DNA from: Hyphomicrobiaceae bacterium
Lineage (GTDB): Bacteria; Pseudomonadota; Alphaproteobacteria; Rhizobiales; Hyphomicrobiaceae
Direction of reading: 5' to 3'
NCBI GenBank assembly: GCA_025351355.1
Contig: JANXWC010000104.1
Coordinates: 1 to 46,398, forward strand
Length of the DNA stretch: 46,398 bases
A model generated the notes under the pieces. The model was not told the origin of the DNA and did no database searches. It worked only from the letters and a program-made list of their open reading frames with translations. Of the stretch, positions 41,486 through 46,398 are shown one piece after another; the first letter of the stretch is position 1, and every line of letters starts with the position of its first letter. The translations under genes were made by a program, and so were the position numbers.

Positions 41486-42355
41486 TCAATCATCCTTGCT
41501 GGACGTACTCTTGCGCCGATAACGCCGGTCCTCATCAGCGCCAACGGTCGCATCAGCGTCGAATATCAGACGCTCATGACCGGCTAACGCTATGAAGCGC
41601 TTGCCGCGCGCGCGGCCGATCAGCGTCAACCCTGCCTTGCGCGCCAATTCGACACCCCATGCAGTAAATCCCGAGCGCGACACCAGAATGGGAATTCTCA
41701 TTTTCACAGTCTTGATCACCATCTCGGACGTCAGTCGTCCCGTAGTATAAAAAATCGTATCGTCCGGAGCTATTTTGTTGAGGAACATATAGCCCGCAAT
41801 CTTATCGACTGCGTTGTGCCGCCCGACATCCTCCATATAGACGATTATTTTATCGCCCCGTGCCAGCACGCAGCCATGAATCGCGCCGGCTTTAAGATAG
41901 AGGCTCGGTTCGGTATTGATCGCCTTCGTCAGACTGTAGAGCCACGACGTTTTCAGCCGCGCGCCCTCGCACAGTTCGACTGTGTCGAATGCCTCCATCA
42001 GATCACCAAATACCGTCCCCTGCGCACAACCTGACGTCTGCACCTTTTTCTTGAGTTTTTCTTCGTAGTCGGTTTGCCGTTTGGTGCGCACAACGACGGT
42101 CGCGATGTCATCATCGTATTCGATCGCAGTTATCTCATCACTGGTCTCGAGCATGTTCTGGTTAAGCAGATAACCAACGGCCAACAACTCCGGATGGTCG
42201 CCGATAGTCATGACAGTGACGATTTCGCGCGCGTTGAGAAACAGCGTGATCGCGCGTTCGGTCACCACAACAGTTTCTACCCGCGCCCCGGTCTGATCGA
42301 TACCCTCTACAGTCTGAGACAATTTCGGATCGTCAGGTGTTGGCCGTATCAACAT
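41486..42355 (-). CDS. fdhD: Formate dehydrogenase accessory sulfurtransferase FdhD
   Basis: A 289-residue FdhD protein. FdhD transfers sulfur from a cysteine desulfurase to the molybdenum cofactor of formate dehydrogenases. Conserved parts: YMEDVGRHNAVDKIAGY near 180 and GRLTSEMVIK near 210. The loop that in E. coli holds two cysteines (C-x-x-C) appears here as SGCAQGTVFG with only Cys110. Start ATG 42355 has GAGG seven bases before it; a TTG at 42367 would add four residues. It follows the MATE gene by 18 bp on the same strand. No formate dehydrogenase genes are in the window. Confidence 0.92.
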   Translation of the reverse strand: MLIRPTPDDPKLSQTVEGIDQTGARVETVVVTERAITLFLNAREIVTVMTIGDHPELLAVGYLLNQNMLETSDEITAIEYDDDIATVVVRTKRQTDYEEKLKKKVQTSGCAQGTVFGDLMEAFDTVELCEGARLKTSWLYSLTKAINTEPSLYLKAGAIHGCVLARGDKIIVYMEDVGRHNAVDKIAGYMFLNKIAPDDTIFYTTGRLTSEMVIKTVKMRIPILVSRSGFTAWGVELARKAGLTLIGRARGKRFIALAGHERLIFDADATVGADEDRRYRRKSTSSKDD

Positions 42356-42373
42356 GCTATGCCTCAACTGCTA

Positions 42374-43801
42374 TTATCCGTTGGCTTCCGACGCGAGGGC
42401 GGGGCGAGCGATCGCTTTTTTTACGTTCCAGCTGACAAAATAAATCGCTGCCGCCGTCGCAACTCCATACGCCGCCATCGCTGCGCCGACGAGCGCGAAC
42501 ATCAACCATACTGGTGCAGGCCACGATGTAAGCCACCATCCGCCCGCTGCCACCATCACCAAACGCAACGTTCCCGCTAACACCGGCCAAAGCACCTTGC
42601 CCGCGCCTTGTGACGCGAAATACAAGCAGAGTCCCAGCCCATAAAGCGGATAGCAAGGACCGACCCAATTGAAATAAGCGTGGGCGGATGCAAGCACGAC
42701 CGGTTCACTCGTGAACAATTTTGCCCAAGCCTCGGGAAATACCGCAACGATCAGGCCGACGGAACCGACCAACGCTGCAGCCAGCGCTCCGCCCGTCCAG
42801 GCGACATTGCGCGCTCGCACCACGTCCTCCGCTCCAATTGCCATCCCCACCATCGGTACGCATGCCACCCCGATTCCGAAAGCGATCGGAATAAGCAGAA
42901 ATTCGAGCCGCGCGCCGATGCCGTAGCCCGCCAAAGCTTCCGTTCCAAACGCGGAAACCAGTCTCGTCACGACCAGGACGGCCAATACGGTCTGTAGCGG
43001 TGAGATACACGCCAAGCCACCGACTTTCAGAATGTCGCGGAACATCTCAGCGTTCAGATCAAATTTTCTGAAATCCAACCGCACCCGCGAGCGACCGGAA
43101 ATCAAGTAGCACAGCAAAAAAAGCGCTCCGCCATTGGCGGCGATGACTTGCCCAAGAGCAATGCCAGTCATGCCCCATTTGGGAAATGGCCCTAGCCCCA
43201 ATCCCAATCCGCCGCCCAAGACAACCTGTACGAGCGCGGCAACTGCCAACGTCAATGAGGGAATTTTCATATTGCCGCCGCCGCGCACTACAGAGGCAAG
43301 CGTGTTGGTGAGCCACATCCCCAGCGCGCCCAAAAACACAACATTGGAATAAATCAGCGCTTGCTCAAGCGCAGTGCCTTTGCCGCCGAGCAAAGAATAG
43401 ATAGCAGGACCAAATTTCAGCATAAGAACAGTAGATGCGAGACCCGCGACGCAACCTATCACAAGAGCATGCATCGCCAGCGCCGACGCTCGCTCTTCCT
43501 GACGGGCGCCCAATGCGCGACTGATGGCTGACGAGACGCCGCCCCCCATCGCTCCCGAGGACATCATAGTCGTCAGCATCACCATCGGAAACACCATGGC
43601 CAAACCAGCCAGGGAAGCTGTACCAAGCAAGCCCACGTAGCCCGTTTCAGCGATAGCAACGCTCGCCAACGCCAGCATGGCGAACATATTTGGCAAACTC
43701 AGACGCAGCAGGGTCGGGAAAATAGGAGCCGACAACAATGGGTTTGCCAGCACTCGCAGTTCAGCCCCGTTTGCTGGCGTCGCAGTCAGCGTAGGGCGCA
43801 T
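42374..43801 (-). CDS. MATE family multidrug efflux transporter
   Basis: A 475-residue inner membrane protein with about twelve hydrophobic segments in two halves, the MATE pattern. Recognisable parts include LRLSLPNMFAMLALASVAIA near 33 in the first helix, FPMVMLTTMMSSGAMGGGVS near 72, and FGTEALAGYGIGARLEFLLIP near 280 in the second half. MATE pumps export cationic drugs or metabolites with Na+ or H+. No regulator adjoins it. The 297-bp region upstream contains a hairpin array and recR. fdhD follows closely and is probably in the same transcript, although the two functions have no obvious link. Confidence 0.9.
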   Translation of the reverse strand: MRPTLTATPANGAELRVLANPLLSAPIFPTLLRLSLPNMFAMLALASVAIAETGYVGLLGTASLAGLAMVFPMVMLTTMMSSGAMGGGVSSAISRALGARQEERASALAMHALVIGCVAGLASTVLMLKFGPAIYSLLGGKGTALEQALIYSNVVFLGALGMWLTNTLASVVRGGGNMKIPSLTLAVAALVQVVLGGGLGLGLGPFPKWGMTGIALGQVIAANGGALFLLCYLISGRSRVRLDFRKFDLNAEMFRDILKVGGLACISPLQTVLAVLVVTRLVSAFGTEALAGYGIGARLEFLLIPIAFGIGVACVPMVGMAIGAEDVVRARNVAWTGGALAAALVGSVGLIVAVFPEAWAKLFTSEPVVLASAHAYFNWVGPCYPLYGLGLCLYFASQGAGKVLWPVLAGTLRLVMVAAGGWWLTSWPAPVWLMFALVGAAMAAYGVATAAAIYFVSWNVKKAIARPALASEANG

Positions 43802-43987
43802 GTGACAATCCCGATGAACTGGCGTTGAAGGTACATTGGCTAACTCAATGCCGCTGTTGTCAAACGACAGAGCGCACGTTTATCACAACGCCAGATATCC
43901 TCATGTTGCATTGCACACATGTAAAATCATGATAACAAAATACCTTTGGGCGCTTGAAGTGTTTGATTGCATGACCATATGAGTTTT

Positions 43988-44036
43988 GAGGCTTTTCCCC
44001 CCAAAAGCCTCTCCCCGTTACGCTCCCCCGTAACGG
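43988..44036. repeat. Two adjacent stem-loops in the recR-MATE gap
   Basis: Stem-loop 1: GAGGCTTTT (43988-43996), loop of six C, AAAAGCCTC (44003-44011), a perfect 9-bp stem. Stem-loop 2: CCGTTACG (44015-44022), loop CTCCCC, CGTAACGG (44029-44036), a perfect 8-bp stem. Together with the terminator-like stem at 44042 they form three hairpins in a row within 90 bp. Confidence 0.8.
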
Positions 44037-44041
44037 AAAAT

Positions 44042-44074
44042 GCGGCGGCCATGCCCCCCTCACATGGCCGCCGC
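44042..44074 (-). terminator. recR: Probable terminator hairpin downstream of recR
   Basis: Arms GCGGCGGCCATG (44042-44053) and CATGGCCGCCGC (44063-44074) form a perfect 12-bp stem with a 9-base loop. On the minus strand the stem is followed by ATTTTCC, a short U-run, and it lies 25 bp after the recR stop. The U-run is weak, so efficiency is uncertain. Confidence 0.6.
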
Positions 44075-44098
44075 CCCTCGTCGAAATGACGAATTGGA

Positions 44099-44704
44099 TT
44101 ATGCAAGTGGTCGTCGGCTTTTGATCGCCGCGGCCAAAGTTCCCTCGTCGAGGTAGTCCAACTCCCCACCGACCGGCACACCTCGAGCTAACACCGATAC
44201 CGCCACGCCCGACGGTGCGAGTTGTTCCCGCAGATAGTGAACAGTTGATTGCCCTTCAACCGTCGAACTAAGTGCCAACAGGATTTCGATCACGGGCGAC
44301 CGAACCCTGGCGAGCAATGATGGAATATTCAATTTTTCTGGCCCAATGCCATCGAGTGGCGAAAGATGCCCGCCCAAGATGTGGTATCGCCCCGCTACTA
44401 CCTCCGCCCGCTCCAGTGCCCATAAATCTCCGATATCTTCAACGACGACGATGAGCGCTCCGTCTCTTTTCTCATCACTACAAATATTGCACGGCGACTG
44501 CGTATCCAGGTTGCCGCAAATTTGGCACGACAAAATTTTCTCGGCCGCCTCGATTAACGCCTTGGCAAGCGGCTCGAGCAATTCGTGACGTTTTTTAATC
44601 AGTGCCAGCCCTGCCTTCCGGGCGGATCGCGGTCCAAAACCCGGCAATCGGGCCAACAAATGGATGACTCGCTCAATTTCCGGCCCCGTAATTTTGCGTG
44701 CCAT
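44099..44704 (-). CDS. recR: Recombination mediator protein RecR
   Basis: A 201-residue RecR. Motifs: the helix-hairpin-helix [20 protein letters not shown] near 14-33, a zinc site with four cysteines ([16 protein letters not shown], near 59-74), and the Toprim domain starting [15 protein letters not shown] near 85 and ending at [19 protein letters not shown]. It loads RecA with RecF/RecO in gap repair. The start [14 protein letters not shown] matches the family; an upstream frame start at 44746 adds 14 residues. It stands alone here, without the dnaX and ybaB (EbfC) genes that usually precede it. Confidence 0.95.
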   Translation of the reverse strand: MARKITGPEIERVIHLLARLPGFGPRSARKAGLALIKKRHELLEPLAKALIEAAEKILSCQICGNLDTQSPCNICSDEKRDGALIVVVEDIGDLWALERAEVVAGRYHILGGHLSPLDGIGPEKLNIPSLLARVRSPVIEILLALSSTVEGQSTVHYLREQLAPSGVAVSVLARGVPVGGELDYLDEGTLAAAIKSRRPLA

Positions 44705-44927
44705 GACCGCCTTATGGTGAACCCGATAGCGTTTACGCCATACCATCGCGCCCCGGGCGCGTGCAAACCAGCAAGATAAATTGGCCGCCGAAGCGACAAT
44801 TGCGTCTCATACTTGCAGGCAGCTTGCGCAGCTGTTGCGTCCACAGGATGGTTATGGCATCAGAAGCGCGGAACGATGACGATTGTCCAAACTCATATGC
44901 GATTGGGATGTGAGAATTATCGTCTTT

Positions 44928-45004
44928 GCCGGCTTAGCTCAGTTGGTTAGAGCGCTAGATTGTGGATCTAGAGGTCCCCGGTTCAAGCCCGGGAGCTGGT
45001 ACCA
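44928..45004 (+). tRNA. tRNA-His (GTG)
   Basis: A 77-nt tRNA with encoded CCA. Acceptor stem GCCGGCT pairs with AGCTGGT; D-stem GCTC/GAGC; anticodon stem CTAGA/TCTAG around TTGTGGA gives anticodon GTG; T-stem CCCGG/CCCGG-complement around TTCAAGC. The base before G1 is T and the discriminator is A73, as reported for alphaproteobacterial tRNA-His, which lacks the usual G-1 identity base. Confidence 0.97.
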
Positions 45005-45047
45005 ATTCGTCAGTGGTTTTTGTTAGTCATCCAGGCTTTCACACCTC

Positions 45048-45941
45048 ATGATTATCAAAAACCATACCGAATTGACCGCTGCGACACTCGCAGTGATGGA
45101 GCGTACGACCGATCCTCGGCTGCGCACGATCATGGTGTCACTCGTCAAGCACCTGCACGCCTTCATACGCGACGTACACCTGACAGAGGCAGAATTGCGC
45201 GAAGCCGCAGCAGTCCTCAACGAGATGGGCAAACTCACGTCTGATACGCACAACGAAACGGTGCTCATGGCAGGGTCGCTCGGGGTTTCGTCGCTCGTTT
45301 GTCTCCTCAACAATGGCGACAACGGCAACACGGAGACCTCGCAGTCCTTGCTGGGCCCTTTCTGGAGGCTCAACTCGCCACATGTTGAAAACGGCGGCAC
45401 GATCGTTCGCTCAGATACGCCAGGCGATACACTCATCGTCAACGGGCGCGTGCTCGACCGAGCCGGGTGGCCGATCGCCGGCGCCGAAGTCGACATTTGG
45501 CACTCATCGCCGGTCGGCTTATACGAAAGCCAAGATCCGACACAGACCGACATGAATTTGCGCGGCAAATTTACCACAAATGAGGAGGGCCGCTTCTGGC
45601 TGCACACCGTCAAGATGGTCGGTTACCCCATCCCCGTTAACGGCGTTGTCGGGCGCCTACTGCACGCCCAGTGTCGGCACCCTTATCGGCCGGCGCATTT
45701 GCATGCACTTGTCGTCAAGCAAGGTTATAAAGTTCTGATCTCCCAAGTCTACGACGCGACCGATCCGCATATCGACACGGACGTCCAATTCGGAGTTACG
45801 AATGCGTTGGTTGGTGATTTCGTGCGGCATGATACCCCGCATCCATCAGAACCGGCGATCACTCCACCGTGGTATTCGCTCGACTACACCTACTATCTGG
45901 AACCTGGCGACACGGTACTGCCGAGGGCGCCAATAAAGTAG
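45048..45941 (+). CDS. Intradiol ring-cleavage dioxygenase (hydroxyquinol/catechol 1,2-dioxygenase family)
   Basis: A 297-residue non-heme Fe(III) dioxygenase. It has the catechol-dioxygenase N-terminal helical domain (about 25-95), then the catalytic beta domain. Iron ligands are visible: Tyr159 (VGLYES), Tyr193 (VGYPIP), His217 and His219 (RPAHLHA). Length and the segment DPHIDTDVQFGV favour the hydroxyquinol 1,2-dioxygenase branch, which opens hydroxyquinol to maleylacetate, but catechol types are related, so the substrate is left open. It is not in a degradation operon here: tRNA-His is on its left, tRNA-Arg on its right, and no maleylacetate reductase is seen. There is no obvious Shine-Dalgarno sequence before ATG 45048. 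Confidence 0.88.
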   Translation: MIIKNHTELTAATLAVMERTTDPRLRTIMVSLVKHLHAFIRDVHLTEAELREAAAVLNEMGKLTSDTHNETVLMAGSLGVSSLVCLLNNGDNGNTETSQSLLGPFWRLNSPHVENGGTIVRSDTPGDTLIVNGRVLDRAGWPIAGAEVDIWHSSPVGLYESQDPTQTDMNLRGKFTTNEEGRFWLHTVKMVGYPIPVNGVVGRLLHAQCRHPYRPAHLHALVVKQGYKVLISQVYDATDPHIDTDVQFGVTNALVGDFVRHDTPHPSEPAITPPWYSLDYTYYLEPGDTVLPRAPIK

Positions 45942-46127
45942 CGGCTCACCCCTGAGCAATTGGGCGCGCAGCATTCGCATGCGCCAGTATGCGCGACGCT
46001 GCGGCGAGGGGTGACCGGCTTGCCGCGATGCGATCGGGCGAGCCCCAAAAAACGGTTTTCCAAACTCGTGCGAGTAGTCGTTGACCGCCGACCCTAAACC
46101 CGCTATCTGCCTCTTCATCCCCTGCAC

Positions 46128-46204
46128 GCGCCCGTAGCTCAGCTGGATAGAGCACCAGACTACGAATCTGGGGGTCAGAGGTTCGAATCCTTTCGGGCGC
46201 GCCA
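46128..46204 (+). tRNA. tRNA-Arg (ACG)
   Basis: A 77-nt tRNA with encoded CCA. Acceptor GCGCCCG pairs with CGGGCGC; D-stem GCTC/GAGC; anticodon stem CCAGA/TCTGG around CTACGAA gives ACG (A34, normally deaminated to inosine); T-arm AGAGG/CCTTT around TTCGAAT. The gene's 3' end borders a serine recombinase tail, so it may serve as an attachment site. Confidence 0.97.
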
Positions 46205-46398
46205 CTCCGGTACAAATGTGCGAACCCCAGGGGTCGCAGATGTACCGGCCATAACACACTGCTCCAGAACATCTTTCCGGCCAAACAGGCGGATCGCGCC
46301 TTCGTCGACCTCGATGCGGTCGACGATGGATCTGAGCCACGCCTTGCGGGCCGGTGTCTCACCCTCCTGAATGCGCTGCCGCATCAGGTCGCCGAACC
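46175..46398 (-). CDS. C-terminal part of a serine recombinase (cut by window edge)
   Basis: The frame starts outside the window. The visible residues, MRQRIQEGETPARKAWLRSI followed by VDRIEVDEGAIRLFGRKDVLEQ, match the C-terminal end of resolvase-type large serine recombinases, where a K/R-A-Y/W-L-R-x-x-V-D-x-I-E-V-D pattern recurs. After about residue 45 the reading frame runs antisense through the tRNA-Arg gene and stops at 46175-46177, so the last residues (WRARKDSNL) are tRNA-derived. The catalytic N-terminal domain is not in view. Its position suggests an integrated element that starts at tRNA-Arg and extends beyond the right edge. Confidence 0.72.
   Translation of the reverse strand, partial: FGDLMRQRIQEGETPARKAWLRSIVDRIEVDEGAIRLFGRKDVLEQCVMAGTSATPGVRTFVPEWRARKDSNL

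Noticed and set aside
45846..46362. Two minus-strand frames (138 and 164 codons) with segments such as RPKGFEPLTP and PERIRTSDP
   Set aside because: Such segments arise from reading tRNA genes antisense; they are not real protein domains.
1..46398. CRISPR array, complete insertion sequence, rRNA operon or prophage
   Set aside because: No regularly spaced direct repeats, no transposase with terminal repeats, no rRNA segments and no phage structural genes were found; only the recombinase tail at the right edge hints at an element.

Overview
The window looks like a chromosomal segment of an alphaproteobacterium of the order Hyphomicrobiales (Bradyrhizobiaceae/Xanthobacteraceae-like). Evidence: high GC with dense overlapping ATGA/GTGA operons; a histidine tRNA without a G at position -1 and with A73, an alphaproteobacterial trait; a sulfite-assimilation cluster with DUF2849 and DUF934; an orphan BcsS protein; and a glcDEF-type glycolate oxidase. 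No genus can be fixed from sequence reading alone.

Layout. 1-1483: unassigned DNA and a secreted L,D-transpeptidase. 1484-8223: a three-subunit 2-oxoacid (probably 2-oxoglutarate):NADP oxidoreductase in the order FAD/Fe-S subunit (korC-like), alpha (korA), beta (korB). It is interrupted twice: by a lower-GC block with an unrecognised gene and a ParE/RelE-type toxin-antitoxin pair, and by a Uma2-family gene plus a large palindromic repeat. 8234-10554: a secreted Tyr/Gly-rich protein, a metallophosphoesterase and a secreted cupin. 10838-16407: a cobalamin riboswitch followed by btuB-btuF-btuC-btuD, with palindromic repeats between btuB and btuF. 16441-17562: a patatin-like phospholipase. 22023-17596 (minus): sulfite assimilation operon ferredoxin-cysG-DUF2849-cysI-DUF934. 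22479-28074: cysS, then GFA, GNAT, citramalate synthase, mobA and mobB.

28094-33783 (minus): a benzoylformate-decarboxylase-like ThDP enzyme, a DUF1345 membrane protein, a histidine phosphatase, an MDR oxidoreductase, a cytochrome c and a LysR regulator. 34098-39169: glcD-glcE-glcF plus a PrpE-like phosphatase. 39320-40763: orphan bcsS and a membrane protein. 40764-41485: a palindrome-rich stretch with an apparent remnant of the C-terminus of DNA ligase D. 41486-44704 (minus): recR, a hairpin array, a MATE transporter and fdhD. 44928-46398: tRNA-His, an intradiol dioxygenase, tRNA-Arg, and the C-terminal end of a serine recombinase pointing at tRNA-Arg, suggesting that an integrated element begins at the right edge.

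Functional links: siroheme and molybdenum cofactor supply (cysG; mobA, mobB, fdhD), cobalamin uptake and redox metabolism dominate. The least explained parts are the inserted gene at 3409-3975, the twin 13-7-13 palindromes and ligD remnant near 41.0-41.5 kb, and the hairpin array at 44.0 kb. No CRISPR array, complete insertion sequence, rRNA or obvious phage structural genes were seen.
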